DNA from: JACKAQ01 sp965227145
GTDB lineage: Bacteria; Calditrichota; Calditrichia; RBG-13-44-9; J075
Length of the DNA: 64,000 bases
Assembly (NCBI GenBank): GCA_965227145.1
Contig: OZ245730.1
Span: 868,001-932,000, forward strand
Direction of reading: 5' to 3'
The stretch's first letter is position 1. The number at the start of each line of letters is the position of its first letter. The position numbers and the translations under genes are program-made. Shown piece by piece: positions 1 to 9,051 of this stretch. The notes under the pieces are model-generated. The model searched no databases, was not told where the DNA came from, and worked only from the letters and a program-made list of their open reading frames with translations.

Positions 1-184
1 GCGTTGCCAGTCCGGAACTATCCATGTAGCCAACGTCCTGCAAATTTATGACGATTGCCGGCTGCTCTTTTTTGGTGAGCGCCAGCAGCGATTCCCGCAC
101 TTTTGGTGAAGAATAGAGATCGACTTCGCCGGAAATGACCACAATTGCGGCGGAATCCTGATGGGTGATTTCAATATTAAGCAT
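1..184 (-). CDS. STAS-domain anti-sigma factor antagonist (partial)
   Basis: The gene reads down from an ATG at 184 and runs off the left edge, so only the first 61 residues are visible. The N-terminus (MLNIEITHQDSAAIVV) and the later segment YMDSSGLA match the STAS fold of RsbV/SpoIIAA proteins; the serine in DSSGL is the usual phospho-acceptor. Its start overlaps the last 8 bases of the RsbW-like gene, so the two are probably translationally coupled. In this family the unphosphorylated STAS protein sequesters the RsbW kinase, frees its target, and is reset by an RsbU phosphatase such as the one encoded two genes upstream. No sigma factor is visible in the window. Confidence 0.85.
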   Translation of the reverse strand, partial: MLNIEITHQDSAAIVVISGEVDLYSSPKVRESLLALTKKEQPAIVINLQDVGYMDSSGLAT

Positions 185-614
185 CTGTATCCCTGTTTTT
201 TGGCAGATATTTTGTCAGTGTCAATTGGTTGCCGGCTGTTCCGTTGGATTGGTAATCAACGATATCCATCGTCGTGTTGATAAAATGCATCCCCAAACCG
301 CCGGGACGAACCTGTTTTAAATCGCGCGATTTCATGGTTTCGATATTTGCGGCAGTGCCGGAATCCTGTAAAACAATCTCCAGCCGGTCATCGTGAATGC
401 TGCAACGCACAGCCAGTTTCTGTCGATGATCGCTCGAATATGCGTGTCGGATAATATTGGTCACAGCTTCGTCCACAGCCAGGATAATCGCGCGCCCGGT
501 TTTCGCCGGGAAACCGCACAGTTCGCAAATATGCTCGACACCGCAGCGCACAACTTTGGCGTATTTCGGGTCGCTGGAAATGTGAATTTCGAATCCGTCC
601 ACTGTTTTTCCCAC
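177..614 (-). CDS. RsbW-like serine kinase / anti-sigma factor
   Basis: A 145-residue GHKL ATPase of the HATPase_c_2 (RsbW/SpoIIAB) type. The N box is AVDEAVTNIIRHAY (about residues 46-59), the G1 box is LQDSG and the G2 box is GGLGMHFI near residue 105. It should phosphorylate the STAS protein encoded immediately downstream and hold a sigma factor or other target when the STAS protein is phosphorylated. The start is a GTG at 614. An in-frame TGA lies two codons upstream, so no longer start exists in this frame. It lies 71 bp after the RsbU-like gene and overlaps the STAS gene by 8 bp. Confidence 0.85.
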   Translation of the reverse strand: MGKTVDGFEIHISSDPKYAKVVRCGVEHICELCGFPAKTGRAIILAVDEAVTNIIRHAYSSDHRQKLAVRCSIHDDRLEIVLQDSGTAANIETMKSRDLKQVRPGGLGMHFINTTMDIVDYQSNGTAGNQLTLTKYLPKNRDTDA

Positions 615-685
615 TGTTCAATCGATCTGAAGTTGCTGAAACCATTTGCCCGGATTGGGCAACGTATGAAAATAATGTATCGCAA

Positions 686-2002
686 TTAATGCCATTTCAA
701 TACGACAGCCGTCACATCATCGTGCTGCGAAAATCCGTCCGAAAATGATTGCACGTCGTTTAGCAGCAGATCGAGCAACGCTCCGGCGGAATCCTGCGGT
801 GTTTTCAGCAATTCCAGCAATCGCTCGAATGAATACATATCGCCGGATTTATTTTTGGCTTCCACCACACCGTCGGTAACCAGCACCAGATAATCGCCTT
901 TGTTCAGCCGGATGGTGTGTTGCTCAAACAAAAAGTTGGGAATAACGCCCAGCGGAATGCCGCTAACCTTTTGATATTGTTGAATTTCGCCGGTTTTGGA
1001 TTGAATGTGAATCAGCGGCAAATGTCCCGCGTTTGCGTAACAAAATTTGCCGTTATCCGCATACAAAACACCATAAAAAAATGTCACAAACATGCCCCGG
1101 CTGCTGCGCTCGGTGAGCGCTTTATTGAGGATGGCCATCAGCTCCGCGGGATCGCGATGGGTTTGGGAAAAGAGGCGAAAGTCGCTGACCAGCCGCGCCA
1201 TGTACAGCGCCGCGGGAATGCCTTTCCCGGAAACATCGCCGATGGTGACGCCCAATAATTGTTCGCCAAATTCCATAAAATCGAACAAATCGCCGCCGAC
1301 GGATGCAGCGGCCAAGCTTCGTGCGGCAACCTCAAACTGGCGATCCGCCGCTTTCGGCAGCGATTCCGGCATAAAACTTTGCTGGATGTGTTTCGCTGCT
1401 TCCAGTTGCTGCTCGATGCGCTGTTTATCCAATTCCAGTTGGTGCACGCGGGCGTTTTCGATCGCCATGGCAACCTGTCGGCAAAATGCCGAAAACAGGT
1501 TCAGATCGTCCTCGTCAAACGCGTTTCCATCGTTGCGATTGATCACCTCCGCAACGCCGATCAGCTTGTCCCGCACTTTCAGCGGCGCCGCCAAAATGGA
1601 ACGTGTCACAAAACCGGTTTCTTTGTCAACTTTGGCGTTAAAACGGCTGTCTTTGTAGGCATCGGGGATGATTTCGGCTTCGCCGCTTTCGGCAACTGCA
1701 CCGGCAATACCAACATTCATGGGGATTTCGATGGTCTTGAATTTCGCGCTCGCATCGCCCAAAGCCACCGGAATTTCGAACACATGTTTTTCCGCGTTGA
1801 TCAAAAAAACGGCGCTCGCCTCCGCGTTCATCACGCCAAGCGCTTTTTCCATCACCAGTTTCATCACTTCGTTCAATTGAACGGTGGAATTGATGATAAT
1901 GCCAACTTCGATCAGGCTGGACAGCGCGTGAACTTTTTCTTCCAGCGTTTTGCGATGTTGCCGGATTTTTTTTGAAACATCGTTTGGGTTTGCGTTGGGC
2001 AT
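686..2002 (-). CDS. RsbU-like GAF-PP2C serine phosphatase
   Basis: A 438-residue cytoplasmic protein. It has a short N-terminal helix, a GAF domain (about 45-190, including the stretch LGVMNAEASAVFLI), a linker helix EQQLEAAKHIQQSFMP typical of SpoIIE/RsbU phosphatases, and a PP2C-type phosphatase domain (about 215-437). Metal-binding motifs are visible in SVGGDLFDF, IGDVSGKGIPAALYMA, LVTDGVVEA and the C-terminal HDDVTAVVL. It probably senses a small molecule or redox signal through GAF and dephosphorylates the STAS protein encoded two genes downstream. With the two following genes it forms a compact partner-switching operon. The target of the switch is not in the window. Confidence 0.88.
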   Translation of the reverse strand: MPNANPNDVSKKIRQHRKTLEEKVHALSSLIEVGIIINSTVQLNEVMKLVMEKALGVMNAEASAVFLINAEKHVFEIPVALGDASAKFKTIEIPMNVGIAGAVAESGEAEIIPDAYKDSRFNAKVDKETGFVTRSILAAPLKVRDKLIGVAEVINRNDGNAFDEDDLNLFSAFCRQVAMAIENARVHQLELDKQRIEQQLEAAKHIQQSFMPESLPKAADRQFEVAARSLAAASVGGDLFDFMEFGEQLLGVTIGDVSGKGIPAALYMARLVSDFRLFSQTHRDPAELMAILNKALTERSSRGMFVTFFYGVLYADNGKFCYANAGHLPLIHIQSKTGEIQQYQKVSGIPLGVIPNFLFEQHTIRLNKGDYLVLVTDGVVEAKNKSGDMYSFERLLELLKTPQDSAGALLDLLLNDVQSFSDGFSQHDDVTAVVLKWH

Positions 2003-2196
2003 TGGTTTCTGGCGTTGTTTTATTTGGGTTTATCGCCGCAAATATCACGATTTGCTGAACCGCGGCACACAGTGAAGATACGTATGGCAGGAATATTTTC
2101 CAAATATGAAACCGCGGGATTGTTCATAAAAATATTTTGGTTCGCTGTGGATTTTTGTGGGCAAGTTATAGCAGACTTATTATAAGAATATACCTT

Positions 2197-2306
2197 AAAA
2201 GTCAAAAGTCAAAAGCCAAAAGTCAAAAGCCAAAAGTCAAAAATCAAAAATCAAAAATCAAAAATCAAAAATCAAAAATCAAAAGTCAAAAGTCAAAAGT
2301 CAAAAA
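2197..2306 (+). repeat. Heptanucleotide tandem array (AAAAGTC-type)
   Basis: About 15.7 copies of a 7-bp unit, drifting between AAAAGTC, AAAAGCC and AAAAATC. The array lies between the divergent RsbU-like gene and nrfHA. It creates an open but meaningless reading frame of Lys/Ser/Gln repeats. Several other arrays in this window also have exactly a 7-bp unit but different sequences. Confidence 0.95.
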
Positions 2307-2804
2307 CCGCTCTGATCCGATGGTTTACCGATGCCGCAGAATTATCTATTGTTTTTATATCCGGGAATTTCAGATAGTCAGGTTGTCCGCGCCGGGCGGC
2401 TCCCATTTTTCCCGGAAATCTTTGCTTTTAGAAAATAAAAAATTAAATTGTCAATAGACTTCAACATATTTTTTCATTGTCCGATTTGATAACAAATAAT
2501 TCAAATCGAATTAAAACAGTCGTTTAGATCAAATCTTTTTTTGAACTGATATTTATTAATCTGTATTGTGGCTGTGGTTCATTTTTTATTTTCTGATGCT
2601 CAGATGCAGCAAAGTTAATAACGGATGCTCATTCACGCTGTCGCGAAACGGCCGCTTCGCACGTCATATCCTTCTGCTGCAAGTGTGTTTATCTACACCC
2701 GATGTTCCTTTTTGTCCGTGAAAAATGTCGCTTAACAAGATAAATATTCGCTGAACCGGATCATTTTTCGCCGGGCATGTTAACCAACTCTACAAGGTGA
2801 TGCT
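2307..2804. other. Intergenic region upstream of nrfHA
   Basis: About 500 bp with no supported gene. It should hold the nrfHA promoter, but I could not pick out a convincing -10/-35 pair or a palindromic Fnr/Crp-type site. The last bases before nrfH carry a ribosome-binding site (AAGGTGA, ending about 4 nt before the ATG). Confidence 0.5.
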
Positions 2805-3410
2805 ATGTCCAGATTCAATGATTATGTAAAAATGCTGCTTCCGCCACCGCAGTGGCGTTTGCCGGTTATTGTTGTTTTGGGAGTGCTGGCCGGATTGCTG
2901 ATGCTGGTGCTTCATCTCGGAAAGGCAACGTCCTATCTTTCCGATAACCCTGCAACATGTGTCAACTGTCATGTGATGGCGCCGCAATTTGCCACCTGGC
3001 AGAACAGCAGCCACGCCCGGGTTGCCACCTGCAACGATTGCCATGTTCCGCAGGATAATATTTTCAACAGCTATTTTTTTAAAGCGTCGGACGGGTTGCG
3101 GCATTCGTATATGTTCACTTTCCGGCTGGAGCCGCAGGTTATCCAAATCAAGGATGCCGGAAAAAATGCCGTGCAGCAAAACTGCATCCGCTGCCATTCC
3201 GAAGCTATTCACCCGGTTGCGCTGCGTTCCATCAGCATGCAGTCCATTCAGGAATCCGGCGAAGGCTTTTGCTGGGATTGCCACCGGGAAACGCCGCACG
3301 GACGGGTGAACAGCCTTGCTTCTGCGCCGTATGCGCGGGTGCCGCAGCCGGGCTCGCCGGTTCCGGAGTGGTTAGAAGCATATCTGAAATTAAACAAACG
3401 ATCCAATTAA
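2805..3410 (+). CDS. nrfH: Cytochrome c nitrite reductase small subunit NrfH
   Basis: A 201-residue NapC/NirT-family tetrahaem quinol dehydrogenase. It has one N-terminal membrane helix (about residues 19-38) and four haem c motifs: CVNCH (52-56), CNDCH (76-80), CIRCH (127-131) and CWDCH (156-160). The Met in CHVMAPQ after the first haem fits the unusual ligand region of NrfH. It takes electrons from the quinone pool and passes them to NrfA on the outer face of the membrane. It lies 12 bp before nrfA and both genes have good ribosome-binding sites, so they form an operon. Confidence 0.93.
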   Translation: MSRFNDYVKMLLPPPQWRLPVIVVLGVLAGLLMLVLHLGKATSYLSDNPATCVNCHVMAPQFATWQNSSHARVATCNDCHVPQDNIFNSYFFKASDGLRHSYMFTFRLEPQVIQIKDAGKNAVQQNCIRCHSEAIHPVALRSISMQSIQESGEGFCWDCHRETPHGRVNSLASAPYARVPQPGSPVPEWLEAYLKLNKRSN

Positions 3411-3422
3411 AAGGGGCACGCT

Positions 3423-4922
3423 ATGAAACCGATGAGTGATATCGTTAAAAATAAACCGTGGCTTGGCTGGTTGATGTTTTTGGGCACGATGGTGATTGTT
3501 TTCATCATCGGGTTGTTTGCCGCTTCGATTATCGAACGGCGGAGCGAATCTGTTTACACCATGCAAATGGTTCAGCCGATTAAAGAATGGGAGCCGCGCA
3601 ACGAAGTTTGGGGCGAAAATTTCCCGCGCCAATACGAAACCTATCTCAAAACACTGAAAACCGATTTTTCCAGCGCCCACGGGGGCTCGAAAATGATAGA
3701 TTATCTGGAAAAATATCCCGAACTGGTGGTGCTATGGGCGGGATACGCTTTTTCCAAAGATTACAACCAGGGCAGGGGACATGCCCACGCCATCGAGGAC
3801 ATCCGCAACACGCTCCGTACCGGCGACAATATGACCAGCCCGATGCCCTCAACTTGCTGGAGTTGCAAAAGCACGGACGTGCCGCGATTGATGAACGAAA
3901 TGGGCGTTGCCGAATTTTACAAAGGAAAATGGAAAGATTTGGGCAGCCAGGTGGTTAACCCCATCGGATGCCAGGATTGCCACGATCCGAAAACCATGAA
4001 TTTGCGCATCACCCGTCCCGCGCTCATCGAAGCGTTTGAGCGGCAGGGCAAAAAAATCGAAGATGCCGGGCGGCAGGAAATGCGCTCGCTGGTGTGCGCC
4101 CAATGTCACGTTGAATATTATTTCAAGGGTGACGGGAAATACCTGACATTCCCGTGGGACAACGGCTTCAGCGCAGACGAAATGGAAGCTTATTACGATA
4201 ACATCAATTTTTCAGATTGGACGCACCAGCTCTCCAAAACGCCGATGCTGAAAGCACAGCACCCGGATTACGAGCTGTACATGACCGGCATTCACGCTAT
4301 CCGCGATGTGTCGTGTTCCGATTGCCACATGCCGTATCGCAGTGAAGGCGGGGTGAAATTTACCGATCACCACATCCAGTCGCCGCTGAACAACGTGGCA
4401 AATACCTGCCAGGTGTGCCACCGCGAAGATACGGAACGGTTGATAATGGATGTTTACGATCGCCAAAACCGGGTGGAAGAAATTCGCCGCATTGCCGAAA
4501 AAACCATTGCCGCCGCGCATATCGAAGCCAAAATTGCGTTGGATAACGGCGCAACCGCCGAACAAATGCAGCCCATCCAAAAGCTGATTCGCCACGCCCA
4601 GTGGCGTTGGGACTGGGTTGCCGCCGCCAACGGACTCGGTTTCCACGCACCGGTGGAAGCGCTGCGGGTGCTGGGCACATCCATCCAGAAAGGCGAGCAG
4701 GCCCGCCGCGAACTCGCTGCGCTGTTTGTCAGCCAGCAATGGCAATATCCGGTGGAACTGCCCGATATCTCCACAAAAGCCAATGCCCAACGCTACATCG
4801 GGCTGAATATGGATGAATTGTTAGCCCGGAAAGACGAATTCCTCAAATCAACCGTCATCGAATGGAACAAACAGGCCAAAGAACGGCAGGGCTTTTTATA
4901 CGAATATAAAGAGCAAAAATAA
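3423..4922 (+). CDS. nrfA: Ammonia-forming cytochrome c nitrite reductase NrfA
   Basis: A 499-residue pentahaem cytochrome that reduces nitrite to ammonium with six electrons. The active-site haem motif is the diagnostic CWSCK (145-149), followed by CQDCH (183-187), CAQCH (225-229), CSDCH (298-302) and CQVCH (329-333). CHVEYYF and YMTGIHA carry the Tyr and His expected in the catalytic pocket. The N-terminal hydrophobic stretch (about 14-36) would be a signal anchor that keeps the enzyme on the outer face of the membrane next to NrfH. No nitrate reductase is visible nearby, so nitrite must come from elsewhere in the genome or from the environment. Confidence 0.95.
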   Translation: MKPMSDIVKNKPWLGWLMFLGTMVIVFIIGLFAASIIERRSESVYTMQMVQPIKEWEPRNEVWGENFPRQYETYLKTLKTDFSSAHGGSKMIDYLEKYPELVVLWAGYAFSKDYNQGRGHAHAIEDIRNTLRTGDNMTSPMPSTCWSCKSTDVPRLMNEMGVAEFYKGKWKDLGSQVVNPIGCQDCHDPKTMNLRITRPALIEAFERQGKKIEDAGRQEMRSLVCAQCHVEYYFKGDGKYLTFPWDNGFSADEMEAYYDNINFSDWTHQLSKTPMLKAQHPDYELYMTGIHAIRDVSCSDCHMPYRSEGGVKFTDHHIQSPLNNVANTCQVCHREDTERLIMDVYDRQNRVEEIRRIAEKTIAAAHIEAKIALDNGATAEQMQPIQKLIRHAQWRWDWVAAANGLGFHAPVEALRVLGTSIQKGEQARRELAALFVSQQWQYPVELPDISTKANAQRYIGLNMDELLARKDEFLKSTVIEWNKQAKERQGFLYEYKEQK

Positions 4923-4941
4923 ACGGGTGATTGCGATTGTA

Positions 4942-5090
4942 GAGACGATTCATGAATCGTCTCAAATATTGATGAATCGTCTCAAATATTGATGAATCGT
5001 CTCAAATATTGATGAATCGTCTCAAATATTGATGAATCGTCTCAAATATTGATGAATCGTCTCAAATATTGATGAATCGTCTCTACATAT
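4942..5090. repeat. Palindrome expanded into a 20-bp tandem array upstream of ppc
   Basis: The array opens with the perfect 22-bp palindrome at 4942-4963 (arms GAGACGATTC and GAATCGTCTC around AT). From 4951 a 20-bp unit (GATGAATCGTCTCAAATATT) is repeated six times, and it closes at 5071-5090 with GATGAATCGTCTCTACATAT. The outer ends read GTAGAGACG and CGTCTCTAC. This looks like one GTAGAG...CTCTAC palindrome whose right arm has been amplified. Related palindromes lie after ppc (7927-7988) and after the SQR-like gene (18029-18052). Confidence 0.93.
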
Positions 5091-5118
5091 TTTGACATAC
5101 AAAACCGAAGGATTTCTA

Positions 5119-7920
5119 ATGCAGGATTGGAAGGGGATTTTAGTAGATGCGGAGGGGACAGGCGTTTCGCCGCACTTCAGCAAACATGTTAATTTATTGG
5201 GATCGCTGTTGGGACACAGCATTCGCGAGCAGCTTGGCGATGATATTTTTCGCAAAGTGGAAGAGCTGCGGCGGCTGTGCAAAGCGGCATATCAGCCCGG
5301 AAAGGAGCAGCACCGGGATGAAGCGCTGGCGCTGATCCGCTCGCTGACCAACGATGAAATTCTTTGGCTGCTGCGCTCATTCACCGCGTTTTTTCGGTTG
5401 GTGAACAATGCGGAAAAACACGAAATTTTCCGGGTGAATCACGAGCGAGAACGCGCCGCTACCACCGATGAACCGCGCACGGAATCCATCGCGGATGCGA
5501 TCCACCGTTTCAAAGTGGCCGGATTTTCGCTGGAAGATGTGATGAAAAAATTGGCGCAATTGAACATCGAACCGACGCTAACGGCGCACCCGACCGAGGC
5601 GCGGCGCCGGACAATTTTGTATAAATTGCAGGATATTGCCGTACTGCTGGAGGAATTGCAGCGGGTTGATCTGACGCCGGCGGAAACGGAATTGACCATC
5701 GAAACGCTGTATCAGCAAATTTCCATCATGCTGGCCACCGACGAAGTGCGTGCGGAAAGCATGAGCGTGATCGACGAAGTGCAAAATGGCATGTATTTTT
5801 TTGAATCATCGATTTGGGAAACCGTGCCGCAAATTTACGCCGATATCGAGCGGGCGCTGCGGCTGAATTATGGCGAATCCGCCACCGAAAAATTTTACGA
5901 AACAGTGCCGACAATCCTCAAATATCGCTCGTGGATTGGCGGTGATCGCGATGGTAACCCTTATGTTACAAAAGAAGTTACGCAAAAAACGCTGCAGATT
6001 CAGCGAATCACGGCGATGCAGCAATATTTGCGCGAGCTGCGCAAACTGCGCCGGGATGTCAGCGTTTCATCGCGGTTGACAAAAATTCCCGATGCGCTGG
6101 TGGAATCGCTCAAAAAAGATGCCGCGCAGTTTCAACTGGACGAGATTTCGTTGCGGCAATTCAGCAACGAGCCGTTGCGGTTGAAAGTGCGTTACATGGG
6201 TGAAAAAATTGACACCCTCATCAAAGCCGAACAACAGTCCGGTGAAAAACCGGTCAATTATTCTGCCGCAGATTTTTTGGGTGATCTGGAATTGCTGGCT
6301 GATTCCCTCAAAAAAATGGGCATCGGAAACGCGGCTGCCGCAACCCATCTCAACCGGATTATTATGCAGGCGCGGACATTTGGTTTTCACCTGGCGGCGA
6401 TCGATATTCGCCAGCACAGCAATGTGCACGAAGCAGCAGTGGCGGATTTGCTGCGCATCGCCGGCGTCGCGGAAAAATACGAATCGCTCAGCGAAGCCGA
6501 ACGGCTGGAAGTGCTGTCCCGCGAGCTGAAAAATCCCCGTCCGCTGGCACCGTATTGGGCAAAAATTGCGGAAAATACCGAAAATGTGCTCTCAACCATG
6601 CAGATGATTCGCGATGCGAAATTGCAGGATCCCAACACAATTGGCTGTTACATCATCAGCATGACGCATGATGTGAGCGATTTGCTGGAAGTGCTGCTGC
6701 TGGCAAAAGAAGCGGGCATGTGGCATTACGCCAACGGAAAAGTGCAAACTGATCTGGATGTGGTCCCGCTGCTGGAAACCATCGAAGATTTGCGCGACGG
6801 CTCCGATTTGCTGGACGCAATTTTTTCCCATCCGGTGTATCGGGATCAGCTCGCGGCGCGCGGCAATTTTCAGGAAATCATGCTCGGCTATTCCGATAGC
6901 AACAAAGATGGCGGTTACTGGATGGCCAATTGGGCGCTGTATCAGGCGCAGCGCGATTTTGCGACGGTTTGCCGGAAACACAATATTGGATTTCGCTATT
7001 TTCACGGTCGGGGCGGCACGGTCGGTCGCGGTGGCGGGCGCGCCAATCAGGCGATTTTGGCGATGCCGCGCAACAGCTACACCGGGCAAATCCGCTTTAC
7101 CGAGCAGGGCGAAGTCATTTCGTTTCGATATGCGTTGCCGTATATCGCCCGCCGGCACCTCGAACAAATTGTGAACGCGATGCTCCAATCCGCGCTGCAA
7201 AGTGAGGAAAGTTTACCGCTTTCCGTTCCGCTGAATGATGCGTATCAAACGATGGAACAGCTGGCAACATCGGCGATGGCGGCGTATCAGCAGTTGATTT
7301 ATCATCCCAAATTCTGGAAATGGTATATCAGCGTAACGCCGATTGAGCACATCAGCCGGTTAAAAATTGCCTCACGACCGGTGTCGCGAAAAGCGGCGGA
7401 TCAGGTTGATTTTGAAGGACTTAGGGCAATTCCATGGGTGTTCGCGTGGACGCAAACGCGATTCAATATTCCCGGTTGGTACGGCACCGGCGTTGCGCTG
7501 AGTGCGCTGACCGGCGATGCGGATTCGCTGAAAATTTTGCAATCGATTTATCGGGAGTGGCCATTTTTTCGCACGGTGGTGGACAACGTTCAGTTAGAAA
7601 TCGCCCGGACACATCTTACGATTTCCAAATATTACGACCAGCTTTCCGGCGAAAGTTTTCTGGAAAAAATCACCGAAGATTTTGAGAACGCTTCCGCCGC
7701 CATTTGCAAAATTACCGGACAAAAAGAAGTGTTCGACAACGCGCCAACCATCAAAAAATCGATCGCGTTGCGCAATCCCTATACGGATGTGCTCAATTTG
7801 CTGCAAATTGATTTGCTGAAACGGTTGCGCAGCATGCCGGAAGCCGAACGCGATTCGTTGGCGTTGGCAATGTTTTTGAGCATCAACGGCATCGCTGCCG
7901 CAATGCAAAGCACCGGATAA
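5119..7920 (+). CDS. ppc: Phosphoenolpyruvate carboxylase
   Basis: A 933-residue cytoplasmic enzyme that carboxylates PEP with bicarbonate to give oxaloacetate, replenishing the TCA cycle and feeding the reductive branch towards fumarate. Family signatures: TAHPTEARRR (catalytic His about 157), GGDRDGNPYVT (about 274), GYSDSNKDGGYW, FHGRGGTVGRGGG (about 629) and the C-terminal NGIAAAMQSTG. I chose the ATG at 5119 because GAAGGA lies just upstream. A TTG nine codons earlier would start at the very edge of the repeat array. The gene stands alone, flanked by members of one palindromic repeat family. Confidence 0.96.
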   Translation: MQDWKGILVDAEGTGVSPHFSKHVNLLGSLLGHSIREQLGDDIFRKVEELRRLCKAAYQPGKEQHRDEALALIRSLTNDEILWLLRSFTAFFRLVNNAEKHEIFRVNHERERAATTDEPRTESIADAIHRFKVAGFSLEDVMKKLAQLNIEPTLTAHPTEARRRTILYKLQDIAVLLEELQRVDLTPAETELTIETLYQQISIMLATDEVRAESMSVIDEVQNGMYFFESSIWETVPQIYADIERALRLNYGESATEKFYETVPTILKYRSWIGGDRDGNPYVTKEVTQKTLQIQRITAMQQYLRELRKLRRDVSVSSRLTKIPDALVESLKKDAAQFQLDEISLRQFSNEPLRLKVRYMGEKIDTLIKAEQQSGEKPVNYSAADFLGDLELLADSLKKMGIGNAAAATHLNRIIMQARTFGFHLAAIDIRQHSNVHEAAVADLLRIAGVAEKYESLSEAERLEVLSRELKNPRPLAPYWAKIAENTENVLSTMQMIRDAKLQDPNTIGCYIISMTHDVSDLLEVLLLAKEAGMWHYANGKVQTDLDVVPLLETIEDLRDGSDLLDAIFSHPVYRDQLAARGNFQEIMLGYSDSNKDGGYWMANWALYQAQRDFATVCRKHNIGFRYFHGRGGTVGRGGGRANQAILAMPRNSYTGQIRFTEQGEVISFRYALPYIARRHLEQIVNAMLQSALQSEESLPLSVPLNDAYQTMEQLATSAMAAYQQLIYHPKFWKWYISVTPIEHISRLKIASRPVSRKAADQVDFEGLRAIPWVFAWTQTRFNIPGWYGTGVALSALTGDADSLKILQSIYREWPFFRTVVDNVQLEIARTHLTISKYYDQLSGESFLEKITEDFENASAAICKITGQKEVFDNAPTIKKSIALRNPYTDVLNLLQIDLLKRLRSMPEAERDSLALAMFLSINGIAAAMQSTG

Positions 7921-7926
7921 CCGTAT

Positions 7927-7988
7927 GGCGATTCACGAATCGTCAAAACCCGTAGGACGATTCACGAATCGTCAACTCACGAATCGTC
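7927..7988. repeat. Palindromic repeats downstream of ppc
   Basis: Two palindromes in tandem, GCGATTCACGAATCGTC at 7928-7944 (imperfect) and GACGATTCACGAATCGTC at 7956-7973, then a half copy CACGAATCGTC at 7978-7988. They share the GACGATTC/GAATCGTC arms with the repeat upstream of ppc. They lie between two convergent genes and could act as a bidirectional terminator, but there is no clear T-run. Confidence 0.85.
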
Positions 7989-8020
7989 AAAAACCGTATT
8001 CACAATTCGTCCAAAAAAAA

Positions 8021-8866
8021 TCATTTTTCAATCGGCGCGCGCACCAGATTGCCCCATTCCGTCCACGAGCCATCGTAATTGCGCACGTTTTCGTAGCCGA
8101 GTAAATAAGTGAGCACAAACCAGGTATGCGACGAGCGTTCGCCGATTCGGCAGTAGGTAACCACGTCGTCACTTCTCGACAAGCCTGCTTCTGTTTCATA
8201 TAATTGCCGCAAATCGTCCGCGGATTTAAATGTGCCGTCCGGGTTTGCGGCTTTTGCCCACGGCACATTTTTCGCGCCGGGAATGTGCCCGCCGCGCAAC
8301 GCGCCCTCCTGCGGGTAATCGGACATGTGCAACAATTTTCCGGTAAATTCTTCCGGTGAGCGCACGTCGATCAGCGGTTTTTTTGCTTTGAAATGCACCA
8401 TCACTTCGTCGCGAAATGCGCGAATTTCGGATTCGTGTACCGTTGTTACTTTATATGACGTTTTTTCAAACGACGGAATATCGCGGGTTAAGTCGCGTTT
8501 CTCATCGATCCACTTTTGGCGCCCACCGTTCATGATGAGACAGTTTTTGTGCCCGAACAACTTGAACGTCCAAAAAGCGTAACACGCCCACCAATTATTT
8601 TTATCGCCGTAAAACACCACTTTGGAATCGTTGGAAATTCCTTTTTCGGACATCAGTTTTTCGAATGCCGCCGTGTCGATATAATCCCGGGTGAGCGAAT
8701 CCTGCAGGTCAAATTCCCAATCAATTTTGATCGCGTTGGGAATGTGCCCGACGTTGTATAACAGCACATCTTCGTTGGATTCCACTAACCGGACATCCGG
8801 ATCGTCGCGGTGATCCGCAACCCAGCCGGTGCTGACCAGAACTTCGGGGTGTGCATAATTTGGCAT
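8021..8866 (-). CDS. Thiosulfate sulfurtransferase (tandem rhodanese)
   Basis: A 281-residue protein of two rhodanese domains, the N-terminal one non-catalytic. The active-site loop YCRIGERSSHTW carries the persulfide-forming Cys239, and the loop fits the thiosulfate-type enzymes. The interdomain signature DVRSPEEFTG and the first-domain FYGDKNNWWA are also typical. It should move sulfane sulfur from thiosulfate or persulfides to a thiophilic acceptor. There is no signal peptide, so it is cytoplasmic. AGGAGA lies about 5 nt before the ATG at 8866. It probably works with the sulfide-related flavoprotein at 16.5 kb, but that link is an inference. Confidence 0.9.
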   Translation of the reverse strand: MPNYAHPEVLVSTGWVADHRDDPDVRLVESNEDVLLYNVGHIPNAIKIDWEFDLQDSLTRDYIDTAAFEKLMSEKGISNDSKVVFYGDKNNWWACYAFWTFKLFGHKNCLIMNGGRQKWIDEKRDLTRDIPSFEKTSYKVTTVHESEIRAFRDEVMVHFKAKKPLIDVRSPEEFTGKLLHMSDYPQEGALRGGHIPGAKNVPWAKAANPDGTFKSADDLRQLYETEAGLSRSDDVVTYCRIGERSSHTWFVLTYLLGYENVRNYDGSWTEWGNLVRAPIEK

Positions 8867-9051
8867 AGATTTCTCCTGTTTCTCGGTTAATGACTAACTG
8901 AGCGGTTCATCGCAAAAAAGTGTCATCTGTTGATAAAACGTATTCGTTCCGATTCGGCGGCAAATCAATTGAACAGCTAATATGGGGAGAGGTTCCGGTT
9001 GAAACAAAATTTTGCCTCAACCGGGTCAGATTTCTGTGGTATCGGTGCAGA

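Noticed and set aside
2137..2457. A 106-codon plus-strand ORF rich in Lys, Ser and Gln
   Set aside because: It is simply the heptamer array read in frame; it has no start signal and no protein-like sequence outside the repeat.
2505..2525. Possible Fnr-type site upstream of nrfHA around GTTTAGATCAAA
   Set aside because: Only the right half-site matches; the left half does not form the required palindrome.
4942..5090. Possible CRISPR array
   Set aside because: The 20-bp units are contiguous with no spacers, and no cas gene is present.
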